DNA from: Sulfurospirillum sp. UBA2217
GTDB taxonomy: Bacteria; Campylobacterota; Campylobacteria; Campylobacterales; Sulfurospirillaceae
Assembly: GCA_002328495.1 (NCBI GenBank)
Contig: DCUJ01000013.1
Span: 204,392-268,391, forward strand
DNA: 64,000 nucleotides
Direction of reading: 5' to 3'
The position numbers and the translations under genes are program-made. Positions within the stretch are counted from its first letter, which is position 1. The number at the start of each line of letters is the position of its first letter. This document shows positions 43,009 through 52,659 of the stretch, one piece after another. Under the pieces are notes generated by a model. It searched no databases. It was not told the DNA's origin and was given only the letters and a program-made list of their open reading frames with translations.

Positions 43009-43923
43009 ATGTCAAAAAATACTCTTTTACTCAAACAATTTCGTTCATTTTATTATCAAAACGCTTTCTCTGACCTCGAAAAGGCGATTGAGTATTTTTC
43101 TATTTTTGGAGGAACGAGTTGGAATGTCGATACCACAAAAACTTTGGATGAACTCATTGTGACCAAAGTCTTAAATAACTATACCTATATTCATTCCGAT
43201 ATCACAAAACTTACGCATAGTAACAAGCTAAGCCACGCGCTCCTTAGTGCGTGTTCTATGGGGGATAGGCGTGTCTATTCATCGTTCAAAAGAGCACGTT
43301 TGAGCCGAGAAGAGGGCAATGAAGCCTTGCATTCACTTTTACGAAGTGGGCTTGTTGAGCTTGAATGTTCACTGGAGCGTCCTTTAAGTGAAGAAGATGA
43401 CAACTCCGATAAACTCAGCTTCCAATCCCCTTTTATGCGTTTTTGGTTTGCTTTTGTTTCACCTTTTTATAAAAGCATCAAAGAAGGTGACTATACAGAG
43501 TTTGAAAAAGCATTTTCAAATCGTGAACAAGGTTTTTGTGATTTTATCTTTGAAAAACTCTCTCATGCGTTTCTTCAAAACACATTGACACAAGACCCTA
43601 TTGTAGACATTGGGAGTTATTGGGATAAAAATAGCGAAATAGACATTCTTGCTAAAACGCTATCAGGTAAACTCATCGCAGGCTCATGCCGATACACCCA
43701 AAATAAAGTCAAAAAAACAGAACTCTCACGTCTTAAAACGCAATGTGAATTAGCACAACTTGAACCTGATATGTATGTTATTTTCGCAAAAAGTGGGTTT
43801 AGTTCTGAGCTCAGATCACTCAAAAGTGAAACATTAAAACTCTTTACACTTAAAAGTTTAAAACCACTGATTGAAGATGTTAGCGAAAAAGATTTGATAC
43901 CCTGTGAGGGAAAGAAGTATTAA
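43009..43923 (+). CDS. DUF234-domain protein lacking the AAA ATPase half
   Basis: A 304-residue protein that resembles the C-terminal part of archaeal-type ATPases with a DUF234 domain: a winged-helix-like section (residues about 20-130) and a PD-(D/E)XK-like end (SEIDILAKTLSGKLIAGSCR, about 210-229). The usual GECKW motif reads GSCRY, so the Glu and Lys of the nuclease-like motif are replaced. No P-loop is present in this gene or beside it. It may be an inactive or DNA-binding remnant that is kept in this lineage. The function is unknown. Confidence 0.65.
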   Translation: MSKNTLLLKQFRSFYYQNAFSDLEKAIEYFSIFGGTSWNVDTTKTLDELIVTKVLNNYTYIHSDITKLTHSNKLSHALLSACSMGDRRVYSSFKRARLSREEGNEALHSLLRSGLVELECSLERPLSEEDDNSDKLSFQSPFMRFWFAFVSPFYKSIKEGDYTEFEKAFSNREQGFCDFIFEKLSHAFLQNTLTQDPIVDIGSYWDKNSEIDILAKTLSGKLIAGSCRYTQNKVKKTELSRLKTQCELAQLEPDMYVIFAKSGFSSELRSLKSETLKLFTLKSLKPLIEDVSEKDLIPCEGKKY

Positions 43924-43930
43924 CACTAAA

Positions 43931-44008
43931 TGGTCGGAGTGACGTGATTCGAACACGCGACCTCTACCACCCCAAGGTAGCGCGCTAGCCAGGCTGCGCT
44001 ACACCCCG
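43931..44008 (-). tRNA. tRNA-Pro (UGG anticodon)
   Basis: Proline tRNA of 78 bases with encoded CCA. Anticodon stem-loop CTACCTTGGGGTGGTAG has anticodon TGG. Acceptor stem CGGGGTG pairs with CACTCCG, and the TpsiC arm is GTGTTCGAATCAC. It lies between two plus-strand genes and is transcribed from the region it shares with the promoter of the radical SAM gene. Confidence 0.95.
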
Positions 44009-44055
44009 ATCCATTTAAGAGTGCGATTTTAACAAAACTTACCAAAAAGTTTTAT

Positions 44056-44061
44056 TATAAT
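44056..44061 (+). promoter_or_regulatory. -10 box of radical SAM gene
   Basis: TATAAT 31 bases before the start codon at 44092, in AT-rich sequence between tRNA-Pro and the gene. Confidence 0.5.
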
Positions 44062-44091
44062 GTCTGTTACAAAAATAAAAGAACGGTATGG

Positions 44092-45606
44092 ATGAAAGAT
44101 ATTATTTTAACGACATTTAACGCGCGCTATACGCACACTTCTATTGCGTTGCGCTATCTTTTTGCAAATCTTAAAGAGTTACAACCCACAGCGCACATCT
44201 TAGAATTTGTTATCAATGCCAGTGTGGCAGATGCTATGGAGACGATTTTGGCATATGAACCTAAAATAGTAGGTATCGGTGCTTATATTTGGAATGCGCT
44301 TGAAGTACATGAGCTTATCTCTTTGATTAAAAAAGTATCGCCTCAAACCATCATTGTTTTAGGCGGACCTGAGGCGAGTTACATTCCCCATCGCGTAGAT
44401 TTTTCTAAGGCTGATTTTATCATTCAAGGGGAAGGTGATATTGCTTTTTATGAACTGTGCACTATGATTTTATCCAGCAATGCGCCTAAAGAACAATTCA
44501 TTAAAGCCAAAGTGGTTGATATCAATACAATTGCCCTTCCCTATGCGTATTACAGTGAACATGACATTAAGAACCGTTATTGCTATGTGGAAGCAAGTCG
44601 AGGTTGTCCTTTTACCTGCGAATTTTGCCTCTCATCCATCGACAAGAAAGTACGTGATATCCATATAGAGCAATTTTTAAATGAGATGGAAATACTTTGG
44701 AGTAAAGGGGTACGTAATTTCAAGTTTATAGACCGTACATTTAACTTAAGTATTGAAAATGCAACAAAGCTATTAGATTTTTTTCTCTTAAAAACAGAAG
44801 ACTATTTTGTTCATTTTGAAGTTATTCCAGACCATTTCCCAAAAGTCTTGCGTGAAAAAATTGCACGTTTTCCACCTGCTGCTTTACAACTTGAAGTAGG
44901 TATTCAGACACTAGACCCTGAGATTTCAAAAAATATTCACAGGCGCCTCAATCTTCCTAAAATCGAGGAAAACCTTGCTTTTTTACAACAAGAAACACAG
45001 GCGCATTTACATGTAGATTTGATTATTGGACTTCCAGGAGAGAGTTTAGAGGGTTTTGGACGTAATTTGGATAAGCTCTATTCATTGACAAAATGTGAAA
45101 TTCAAATAGGTATTCTCAAAAAGCTCTCAGGAACAACCCTCTCACGTCATGATGAAATCTATGGTATGGTCTATTCGGATAAGCCTCCGTATGACATCTT
45201 ACAAAACAATCTCATCTCTTTTGGACAAATGCAAACGATGAAGCGGTTTGCACGTTTTTGGGATATGGTGTACAACAGTGGCAATTTTAAAAAATCAGCG
45301 ATACTCCTTTGGAGTGAAGACCATGTTTATGATGGATTTTATGCTTTCAGCCAATGGCTTTATACACAAACAGAATCAACTTGGCAAATATCACTTGATC
45401 GTTTAGCAGAGTTGATTTTTCGCTACTTATGCGATGTCATGCACCATCCTGAAGAGGCGATAAAAGCACTACTTATTGAGGATATCATGACCGTTCGAGG
45501 TCGAAAAATGCCTTCCTTCTTACGTGAAAACTATGTACCAAATGCTGAAAAAAGAGAATCAATACTAAAACTCAATAAACGTCAGTTAAAACATACTTCT
45601 GTATAA
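44092..45606 (+). CDS. B12-binding domain radical SAM protein (DUF4080)
   Basis: A 504-residue protein. The N-terminal third is a cobalamin-binding Rossmann domain (PKIVGIGAYIWNALEVHELI, LGGPEAS), the middle a radical SAM domain with CPFTCEFC (C-x3-C-x2-C for the 4Fe-4S cluster, about residues 179-186), and the end resembles DUF4080. Such enzymes often methylate unactivated carbons. The substrate is unknown. It is followed after 23 bases by a DUF445 gene. Confidence 0.88.
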   Translation: MKDIILTTFNARYTHTSIALRYLFANLKELQPTAHILEFVINASVADAMETILAYEPKIVGIGAYIWNALEVHELISLIKKVSPQTIIVLGGPEASYIPHRVDFSKADFIIQGEGDIAFYELCTMILSSNAPKEQFIKAKVVDINTIALPYAYYSEHDIKNRYCYVEASRGCPFTCEFCLSSIDKKVRDIHIEQFLNEMEILWSKGVRNFKFIDRTFNLSIENATKLLDFFLLKTEDYFVHFEVIPDHFPKVLREKIARFPPAALQLEVGIQTLDPEISKNIHRRLNLPKIEENLAFLQQETQAHLHVDLIIGLPGESLEGFGRNLDKLYSLTKCEIQIGILKKLSGTTLSRHDEIYGMVYSDKPPYDILQNNLISFGQMQTMKRFARFWDMVYNSGNFKKSAILLWSEDHVYDGFYAFSQWLYTQTESTWQISLDRLAELIFRYLCDVMHHPEEAIKALLIEDIMTVRGRKMPSFLRENYVPNAEKRESILKLNKRQLKHTSV

Positions 45607-45629
45607 TCACATCTTTTTAAGGAGATACT

Positions 45630-46340
45630 ATGAAAATTGATAAAAGTTGGATGACCGATAGTGTAAGCATAGGAGTGGTTGCCGTTGCTTTTCTGTTGCC
45701 CGAACCTTTTAAACATGCAACGCTTTTAACAGGACTTTTTGCGCTCTCAGGTGCGTTAACCAATCAAATAGCCATTCACATGCTGTTTGAAAAAGTACCA
45801 TTTTTGTATGGAAGCGGTGTAGTTTTACTTCAATTTGAGGCATTTAAAACGTCTATCAAAAATCTTATGATGGAACAATTTTTCACGCAAGAACAATTAA
45901 ATAGTTTTTTTGAAAAAGAGGAGAAAAAGCTTGATTTGACACCTATCGTTCAAGAAATGGATATTAATCCTGCATTTGATGCACTCACTAAAACCGTTAT
46001 GGAGTCATCATTTGGTGGGATGCTCTCCATGTTTGGCGGAGTGGGTGCGTTAGAGGGGCTTCGTGCTCCATTTGTCGAAAAGCTAAAAATCTCCATCATT
46101 GAAATTACAAAAAGTGATGAATTTCAACAAAAAATGACAGAAAATTTAAAAAAATCATCACTTAGCTCCGATATGCTTATAACCATTGAACAAATGATTG
46201 ATACCCGTTTGAATGCTTTGACACCGCATATGGTAAAAGAAATTGTACAAAATTTCATAAAAGAGCACTTAGGCTGGTTAGTCGTCTGGGGTGGATTTTT
46301 TGGTGGTTTGATAGGTCTACTGTCAACACTCGTACTTTAA
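45630..46340 (+). CDS. DUF445 membrane protein
   Basis: A 236-residue membrane protein of the DUF445 family, with TNQIAIHMLFEKV as the conserved motif (about residues 45-57) and helices at both ends (FKHATLLTGLFALSGAL and LVVWGGFFGGLIGLLSTLVL). Function of the family is unknown. AAGGAG precedes ATG 45630. Length is shorter than many DUF445 members. Confidence 0.8.
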   Translation: MKIDKSWMTDSVSIGVVAVAFLLPEPFKHATLLTGLFALSGALTNQIAIHMLFEKVPFLYGSGVVLLQFEAFKTSIKNLMMEQFFTQEQLNSFFEKEEKKLDLTPIVQEMDINPAFDALTKTVMESSFGGMLSMFGGVGALEGLRAPFVEKLKISIIEITKSDEFQQKMTENLKKSSLSSDMLITIEQMIDTRLNALTPHMVKEIVQNFIKEHLGWLVVWGGFFGGLIGLLSTLVL

Positions 46341-46372
46341 ATACATAAAATTTTACATATAAAAGAGACTAG

Positions 46373-47476
46373 ATGGTTTGTGATTATTTCGGAAAATGCG
46401 GGAGTTGTACGCTTTATGCCCTTGATTATGAGGCACAATGTACGTATAAAAAAAAATTAATTACTTCCTTATTTGAATCTTTACATGTCAATACATTTAA
46501 TTTTTTCCCATCACCTTCTTCTCATTACCGAAGCCGCGCAGAGTTTCGTATTTGGCACAGTGATACCTCACTTTCTTATGCCATGGGATCTATGGATAAA
46601 AAAGGAGCTATTTGTATCGAAAGATGTCCAAAGGTCAATGAAAGAATAGATACATTGATGCCAAAACTCATTAAGTCCATTGAAGCTGATGCGCTGTTAA
46701 GAGAGAGACTTTTTGCAGTTGAATTTCTCTCTTCTTCCAAACATCTTTTGGTGACACTTATCTATCATAAACCTTTGAATGAGGAGTGGGAACAAAAAGC
46801 ACAAGCACTTGAAAAAGAGTTTACTATTTTTATTATTGGTAGAAGTCGTGGTGTTAAAAAAGTCATCTGTCAAGATTTTGTAGAAGAGTCTTTGATGATA
46901 GAAGAGAAAACCTATCGATACGATATCATGGAAGGTGGTTTTTCTCAACCTAATCGTACCATGAATGAAAGAATGATTTCATGGGTTTTATCGCACACGA
47001 ATACGTGTGAGGACTTACTCGAACTTTACTGCGGGTATGGAAATTTTACCATTCCTTTAAGCCAAAAATTCAACAAAGTTCTTGCCACTGAAATTTCAAA
47101 AACATCGATTGCCTCTGCTTTAAAAAACTGTGAACTCAATGATGTATCCAATATTACATTTGTACGTCTCAGTGCAGAAGAATTGACCTGCGCACTCAAA
47201 AAAGAGCGTGCATTCAATCGTCTTTTGGGTATAGACTTAGATGCGTACCGCTTTAGCCACGTTTTTGTTGACCCTCCACGTTCAGGGATGGATGAGCAAA
47301 GTTTAACTTTTATCAGCCAATTTGAAAATATTATCTACATCTCATGCAATCCTCATACCCTTAAACGTGATCTTGAAATCCTTACATGTAACTACACTAT
47401 TGAACACTTTGCTTTGTTTGACCAATTTCCAAATACCGAACATATTGAATCGGGTGTGATTCTTAAACGTAAATAA
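46373..47476 (+). CDS. trmA: tRNA (uracil-5-)-methyltransferase TrmA
   Basis: SAM-dependent enzyme that makes m5U54 in tRNA. The match to E. coli TrmA is extended: HYRSRAEFRIWHSD, LLELYCGYGNFTIPLSQ (SAM binding), VDPPRSGMD, and the catalytic Cys in IYISCNPHTL (about residue 324). Length 367 equals E. coli's. The N-terminus, however, begins CDYFGKCGSC with C3, C9, C12 and C23, the C-x5-C-x2-C spacing of the RlmD (RumA) iron-sulfur site, which E. coli TrmA lacks. Confidence 0.92.
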   Translation: MVCDYFGKCGSCTLYALDYEAQCTYKKKLITSLFESLHVNTFNFFPSPSSHYRSRAEFRIWHSDTSLSYAMGSMDKKGAICIERCPKVNERIDTLMPKLIKSIEADALLRERLFAVEFLSSSKHLLVTLIYHKPLNEEWEQKAQALEKEFTIFIIGRSRGVKKVICQDFVEESLMIEEKTYRYDIMEGGFSQPNRTMNERMISWVLSHTNTCEDLLELYCGYGNFTIPLSQKFNKVLATEISKTSIASALKNCELNDVSNITFVRLSAEELTCALKKERAFNRLLGIDLDAYRFSHVFVDPPRSGMDEQSLTFISQFENIIYISCNPHTLKRDLEILTCNYTIEHFALFDQFPNTEHIESGVILKRK

Positions 47477-47524
47477 AAGAAACGCTATGGTATACTCAAA
47501 GCTTAATTTTTTAGAGGAGAAAAC

Positions 47525-47959
47525 ATGGAATGCCCAATGCCAACAATCAATATTCACGATGATGCTATTATTAAAGAAATTTTTACACACTACAAGCGTA
47601 TTGCCATTATTGGTCTCTCTCCTGATCCTACGAAAGATAGCCATAAAGTTGCATGCTATTTACAAGAGCACGGATATAAAATTTACCCTATCTACCCTAA
47701 AGAAGAGATGATTTTAGGCGAAAAAGTCTACCGAAGTCTCAGTGAAATATTAGAGCCTGTGGATATTGTCGATATGTTTCGAAAACCTGAAATTGCCGAT
47801 ACGCTTCTTGAAGAAGTTCTCAAACGGGGTGATGTTAAAGTCTTTTGGTTGCAACTGGGCATTATCAACAATGAAGCATGTGAAAAAGCAAAAGCTCACG
47901 GCTTACTTGCGGTGCAAAACAAATGCACTAAAATAGAACACAAAAAGGTGATGGGATGA
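47525..47959 (+). CDS. CoA-binding domain protein (YccU-like)
   Basis: A 144-residue protein with a single CoA-binding Rossmann fold (RIAIIGLSPDPTKDSHKVA, residues about 20-38, and FWLQLGIINNEA). The function of this family is not established. GAGGAG lies 5 bases before ATG 47525. It overlaps ilvA by 4 bases, so the two are coupled. Confidence 0.85.
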   Translation: MECPMPTINIHDDAIIKEIFTHYKRIAIIGLSPDPTKDSHKVACYLQEHGYKIYPIYPKEEMILGEKVYRSLSEILEPVDIVDMFRKPEIADTLLEEVLKRGDVKVFWLQLGIINNEACEKAKAHGLLAVQNKCTKIEHKKVMG

Positions 47960-49167
47960 TAGCACTCAGTGAAATCGTCAAAGCCAAACGACAAATCAGC
48001 ACAACCGCTATCAAAACACCATGCGCTTTGGCACCACTTCTTAGCCTAGAAGTTGGGGCAGAAGTCTATTTGAAAAAAGAAAATCTTCAAATTACAGGTG
48101 CTTATAAGCTTAGAGGTGCCTATAATAAAATTGCTTCATTGAGCGAAGAAGAGCGCATGCGTGGTGTCATCGCAGCCAGTGCTGGCAACCATGCACAAGG
48201 TGTCGCATATTCTGCTCGAAGTTTTGGCATTAAGGCGACTATTATTATGCCTGAAGCCACACCCCTATTAAAAGTAACGGGGACGAAAGATTTGGGTGCA
48301 GAAGTGATTTTACATGGGGACAATTACGATGAAGCTTATGCGTATGCACTCTCTTATGCGAAAGACCATGGACTTACCTTTATTCATCCTTTTGAAGACC
48401 CAAGCGTCATTGCAGGGCAGGGAACTGTAGCACTGGAAATGTTTGATGAAATGAATGACCTAGATGTCATCGTCATTCCTATAGGTGGAGGAGGGCTTAT
48501 TAGTGGTATGAGTTCAGCCATCAAGCAAATCGACCCAAAAGTGCGTGTTATTGGTGTGTGTGCAACGGGAGCTCCTGCTATGTACGAGTCTTTTCAGGCT
48601 AAAAAAGCGATGAATTCCAAAAGTGTACGTACCATTGCCGATGGTATTGCTGTGCGTGATGTGAGTGAATCCAATTTAGCACACATCTTGGAGTGTGTCG
48701 ATGAGATTGTTTTAGTGGATGATGAAGAGATAGCCGCGGCAATTCTTTTTCTGCTTGAGCGTCAAAAGCTTGTTGTTGAAGGCGGTGGTGCCGCTGGGGT
48801 TGCCGCTATCATGCATCAAAAATTCCATTTTGAAAAAAATACAAAAATTGGAACGGTTTTAAGTGGTGGCAATATTGACGTACAGATGCTCTCCATCATC
48901 ATTGAAAAAGGGTTGATTAAGTCCCATCGAAAGATGAAGTTGGTCATCACACTTATCGATAAACCTGGTTCACTGATGCGTCTGACCGACTTGTTTAAAA
49001 ATGCCAATGCAAACATTATCCAAATCGACTACGACCGTTTTTCAACCAAACTCTCTTATGGGGATGCACAAATCACCATTATGTTAGAGACCAAAGGGGT
49101 TGAACATCAAGCCCAAATAAGAGCTTTGCTAAAAAATGCGGGGTATCCTTTTAAAGAAGAGCTTTAA
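47956..49167 (+). CDS. ilvA: Threonine ammonia-lyase with ACT domain
   Basis: PLP enzyme that converts threonine to 2-oxobutanoate, the first step of isoleucine synthesis. The PLP lysine lies in GAYKLRGAYNKI (about residue 53), SAGNHAQGVA and PIGGGGLISG are PLP-binding motifs, and residues about 325-400 form one ACT domain (KPGSLMRLTDLF) for feedback control. Length 403 fits the one-ACT form. Its end overlaps the convergent gene at 49164 by 4 bases. Confidence 0.93.
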   Translation: MIALSEIVKAKRQISTTAIKTPCALAPLLSLEVGAEVYLKKENLQITGAYKLRGAYNKIASLSEEERMRGVIAASAGNHAQGVAYSARSFGIKATIIMPEATPLLKVTGTKDLGAEVILHGDNYDEAYAYALSYAKDHGLTFIHPFEDPSVIAGQGTVALEMFDEMNDLDVIVIPIGGGGLISGMSSAIKQIDPKVRVIGVCATGAPAMYESFQAKKAMNSKSVRTIADGIAVRDVSESNLAHILECVDEIVLVDDEEIAAAILFLLERQKLVVEGGGAAGVAAIMHQKFHFEKNTKIGTVLSGGNIDVQMLSIIIEKGLIKSHRKMKLVITLIDKPGSLMRLTDLFKNANANIIQIDYDRFSTKLSYGDAQITIMLETKGVEHQAQIRALLKNAGYPFKEEL

Positions 49168-49619
49168 TTAAGCTCTTCGTATGCATTAAGTAGCCTTTCC
49201 CTCAACGCTTCAGAGAGAGTTTCTCCATCCACGCAAAACTCTTTGAGAAACGTTTCTATTCCAGTTAAGACTTCAAAAAGTTCAGTTTCTATCTCTTTTG
49301 CACTTTTTTGCTTTGCCATCATGGTTTCAAAAAAGACCAGTTTTCGGATAAAATCAGAGAGTTTTTCAAGTGCTTGATTTTCGTTTCTTCCTTCTTGCAG
49401 TTTAAAAGGGCTCTCTTCTTCTTTTGTTTTTGTACTATCGAGTGCATTTTTAATCTCACGAACATGCTCTTGAATGATACTTGAAAATTTTGAATAACGC
49501 TCAAAAGCATTGTTTGTATCTGCTTTGGAATCAAGCCTTGATGTTACTTTACCAATTTGGCGCACCATAATAAACACTACGATGCCAACGATCATTAAAA
49601 CGGGGACGAGTTGGTCCAT
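49164..49619 (-). CDS. Membrane-anchored coiled-coil protein of unknown function
   Basis: A 151-residue protein with an N-terminal membrane helix (VLMIVGIVVFIMVRQIG) and a long charged helical remainder (VTSRLDSKADTNNAFERYSK). It lies 25 bases after the ABC-transporter ATPase gene on the same strand and may be co-transcribed, although nothing in its sequence links it to transport. Its ribosome site AAGGAT abuts the TTACATGTAA at 49628. No family is recognised. Confidence 0.65.
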   Translation of the reverse strand: MDQLVPVLMIVGIVVFIMVRQIGKVTSRLDSKADTNNAFERYSKFSSIIQEHVREIKNALDSTKTKEEESPFKLQEGRNENQALEKLSDFIRKLVFFETMMAKQKSAKEIETELFEVLTGIETFLKEFCVDGETLSEALRERLLNAYEELN

Positions 49620-49627
49620 TGTTATCC

Positions 49628-49637
49628 TTACATGTAA
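49628..49637. repeat. TTACATGTAA palindrome abutting a ribosome site
   Basis: Exact palindrome between the ABC ATPase gene and the gene at 49619. On the minus strand it continues directly into GGATAAC and then the ATG. Confidence 0.75.
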
Positions 49638-49644
49638 CGAAATG

Positions 49645-50385
49645 TTAGTGCGATAAAATTTGCTCTAAAAAGAGTTTTAAACGGTCTGACTCTGGGTTTT
49701 TGAAGAAATTTTCAGGCGTGTTTTCTTCAACAATCTGTCCTGCATCCATAAAGATAATTCTATCGGCTACTTTTTTAGCAAATCCCATCTCATGCGTAAC
49801 GCATACCATCGTTCGACCATCTTTTGCAAGTTCTATCATAACATCCAAAACCTCTGCAACCATCTCAGGATCTAGTGCAGAAGTGGGTTCATCAAAGAGC
49901 ATGATTTTAGGACTTTTGCACAAACTTCGCGCAATGGCAACACGTTGCTGTTGCCCACCTGAGAGTTGGTTAGGGTATTTGTTAGCTTGTTCTGCGATAT
50001 TGACACGTGTGAGGTATTTCATAGCAAGTTCATTGGCTTGCTTTTTAGGCATTTTTTTAACCCAAGTAGGTGCTAATGTCAAGTTATCTAAAATAGTGAG
50101 ATGAGGGAAAAGATTAAAGTGCTGAAAGACCATAGCCACTTCTTCACGAATTGCTTTGATTTTTTTGACATCATCGACAAGTTCAATCCCATCAACAACA
50201 ATGCTTCCTTCTTGAAACTCCTCAAGTCGGTTGATACAACGAATCAAGGTTGATTTTCCAGAACCAGAGGGTCCACACACAACAATAATTTCACCTTTTT
50301 TAACGTTTAAATTAATATCTTTAAGTACATGGAAATCACCGTACCATTTATTGAGTTTTTTAATTTCTATGATATTATCGCTCAT
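49645..50385 (-). CDS. aapP: Amino-acid ABC transporter ATPase (AapP/GlnQ-like)
   Basis: ATPase of a polar amino-acid importer. Walker A GPSGSGKSTLIRC (about 38-50), signature LSGGQQQRVAIARSL, Walker B KIMLFDEPTSALDPEM, and CVTHEMGFAKKVADRI are typical. Length 246 is normal. It is the last gene of the transporter set, after the two permeases, and 9 bases from the permease gene upstream. Confidence 0.93.
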   Translation of the reverse strand: MSDNIIEIKKLNKWYGDFHVLKDINLNVKKGEIIVVCGPSGSGKSTLIRCINRLEEFQEGSIVVDGIELVDDVKKIKAIREEVAMVFQHFNLFPHLTILDNLTLAPTWVKKMPKKQANELAMKYLTRVNIAEQANKYPNQLSGGQQQRVAIARSLCKSPKIMLFDEPTSALDPEMVAEVLDVMIELAKDGRTMVCVTHEMGFAKKVADRIIFMDAGQIVEENTPENFFKNPESDRLKLFLEQILSH

Positions 50386-50394
50386 CCTAAAGTC

Positions 50395-51480
50395 CTATCG
50401 TAAATTTGTATTAAAACGTTTTTCAAGTTTTTGGCTGAAATTTGACATGGAGTAACAGAAAAACCAAAAAATAAAGGTAACAAAAACATAGCCTTCCGTT
50501 TCATAACCCAACCAATATGAATCTGCCGCACTCAAACGCACCATCGCCAATAAGTCAAAAAGCCCGATAATCATAACTAACGTCGTATCTTGAAAGAGGG
50601 CAATCGAAACGCCCACAAGATTAGGAATTGCCACTTTTAAGGCTTGTGGTAAAATGACTAAGCCCATTTTTTGCCAATAGGAAAGCCCAATAGCATCGGC
50701 TGCTTCATACTGTCCTTTAGGAATAGACTGCAACCCACCACGAATGTTCTCCGCAATGTATGCTGCTTCAAACATAGCAATACCAATTAAAGCACGCAAA
50801 AGTTTGTCAAACGTGACGCCCTCAGGAAAAAAGAGCGGCAAAATAATCGAAGACATAAACAAAATTGTAATGAGCGGAACACCACGGATAAACTCAATAT
50901 ACGTTACACTAATACTTCGAATAATAGGCAAGTGAGAAGCACGTCCGAGGGCTAAAATAACACCCAAAGGAAATGCCGCTACGATACCAACCGCTGCTAC
51001 TACGATGGTGAGCATCAGTCCTCCCCATTTGTCTGTGGGGACATGTTCTAAGCCAAAAAAACCACCGCTGACTAGAAAATATCCTACGATAAAATAGACA
51101 TGTGCCAGTAGTATTTTTAAAGAAGCACTTTTGAGGTATTTGAAAAGCACCATCATAATAAAAAAGAAACCATATACCGTGTTAATACGCCATCTCTCAG
51201 CGGAGGGGTAAAAACCATACATAAACATGTCGATTTTCATACGAACAAATACCCAACACGCACCGCCACCACTACAATCTTCACGTGTACTTCCTGCAAA
51301 ATTGGCATCCGTATACGCCCACTTTACAAAAGGAGGAATGACCCAAAAAAGAATGGCAATGCCAAGAGCCGTTAAGGCAACATTTAAAGGTGTGGAAAAA
51401 AGATTGTCACGAAGCCAGTGAAGAATGCCTTTGGTATTAGAAGGAGCACGTCGTTGTTCGACTTTTGAATATACGGCCAT
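50395..51480 (-). CDS. aapM: Amino-acid ABC transporter permease (AapM-like)
   Basis: Inner-membrane permease of 361 residues with an extended N-terminal part (membrane helix near 36-52, periplasmic loop, then a core of five or more helices). The permease EAA-type region reads AADAIGLSYWQKMGLVILPQ (about residues 270-290). The long N-terminal extension is typical of AapM rather than of short GlnP-like permeases. It forms a pair with AapQ, only 1 base separating them. Confidence 0.88.
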   Translation of the reverse strand: MAVYSKVEQRRAPSNTKGILHWLRDNLFSTPLNVALTALGIAILFWVIPPFVKWAYTDANFAGSTREDCSGGGACWVFVRMKIDMFMYGFYPSAERWRINTVYGFFFIMMVLFKYLKSASLKILLAHVYFIVGYFLVSGGFFGLEHVPTDKWGGLMLTIVVAAVGIVAAFPLGVILALGRASHLPIIRSISVTYIEFIRGVPLITILFMSSIILPLFFPEGVTFDKLLRALIGIAMFEAAYIAENIRGGLQSIPKGQYEAADAIGLSYWQKMGLVILPQALKVAIPNLVGVSIALFQDTTLVMIIGLFDLLAMVRLSAADSYWLGYETEGYVFVTFIFWFFCYSMSNFSQKLEKRFNTNLR

Positions 51481-51481
51481 C

Positions 51482-52636
51482 CTAGCGCTCCTTAATTTTC
51501 ATTTTATGATTAAACCAATTTAAGAGTGCCGAAACTGCCAAACTGATAAACAAATAAACGAGCATGGTCATCATAATAATTTCAATGGCTTGACCCACTT
51601 GATTTAGGGATGTCCCTGCAAAAACCGTGACGATCTCAGGATAACCCACCGCAGTTGCTAACGAGGAGTTTTTTGTCAAATTGAGATACTGGTTGATGAT
51701 AGGAGGAATGGCAATACGAATGGCTTGAGGAAGCACAACAAGTTTTAAAGACTGATAATTGGAAAGTCCAAGCGATGTGGCTGCCTCTTTTTGACCATGA
51801 CTCACCGCTTCAATGCCTGAACGTACTGCTTCAGCAATAAACGTTGCGGTATAAATAGTAAGAGCAAAGGTTAAGGCTAAAAACTCAGGAGAGAGTGTTT
51901 TTCCACCCTTAAAGTTAAATCCCATAAGTGCTGGAAAGCTAAATACCAAATTCGCACCCCCTAGAAAATAAGCAAGGATAGGAAACAGAATAAACATCCC
52001 TAAAGCCCAAGGTAAAACAGCAAAATCTTGTCCCGTATTTTCTTTACGCTTGTTAGACCATCGGTTTAGAGCAAGCGAAGCCATAAGTGCAACGACAAAA
52101 CTGCCCAGTATCATAAAAAATGTCGTATTGTAATCGGGGAGGGGGAAATACAAGCCTCGATTGTTGATAAAAAACATATCAAAAAAGGCATAACTTTGTT
52201 TGGGACTTGGCATGGCACGTAACACCACGTTGTACCAAAATAAAAGCTGCAATAAAAGGGGGATATTTCTAAAAAAATCAACATATGTTCGTGCAAGTTT
52301 TGCAATAAGCCAATTTTTTGAAAGCCTTAAAATACCGATAACTAATCCCAATAGCGTCGCTAAAACGATACCCACAAACGCAATGATAAGGGTGTTAAGC
52401 AATCCAACCCAAAAAACACGTCCGTGCGTGTCCTCTTCTGTATACGAAATGGGAGATTGATCAATCCCAAATCCAGCTGTACCACTTAAAAAGTCAAATC
52501 CTGTTTGGATGCCTCTTTGTTCTATATTTGCGACCGTATTGTTACCAATATACCACAAAAAAGCAACCAGTCCTACTACTGTTAAAAACTGAAACAGTAT
52601 GCCTCTGACCTTTTGATTTCTCAAAAGTGCTAACAT
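51482..52636 (-). CDS. aapQ: Amino-acid ABC transporter permease (AapQ-like)
   Basis: 384-residue permease with eight or so membrane helices. The EAA region reads EAATSLGLSNYQSLKLVVLP (about 300-320). It has the long insert between helices seen in AapQ. It lies directly downstream of the binding-protein gene, with a hairpin between them, and next to AapM. Confidence 0.88.
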   Translation of the reverse strand: MLALLRNQKVRGILFQFLTVVGLVAFLWYIGNNTVANIEQRGIQTGFDFLSGTAGFGIDQSPISYTEEDTHGRVFWVGLLNTLIIAFVGIVLATLLGLVIGILRLSKNWLIAKLARTYVDFFRNIPLLLQLLFWYNVVLRAMPSPKQSYAFFDMFFINNRGLYFPLPDYNTTFFMILGSFVVALMASLALNRWSNKRKENTGQDFAVLPWALGMFILFPILAYFLGGANLVFSFPALMGFNFKGGKTLSPEFLALTFALTIYTATFIAEAVRSGIEAVSHGQKEAATSLGLSNYQSLKLVVLPQAIRIAIPPIINQYLNLTKNSSLATAVGYPEIVTVFAGTSLNQVGQAIEIIMMTMLVYLFISLAVSALLNWFNHKMKIKER

Positions 52637-52659
52637 CGCAATCCTTTAAAACTAAAATA

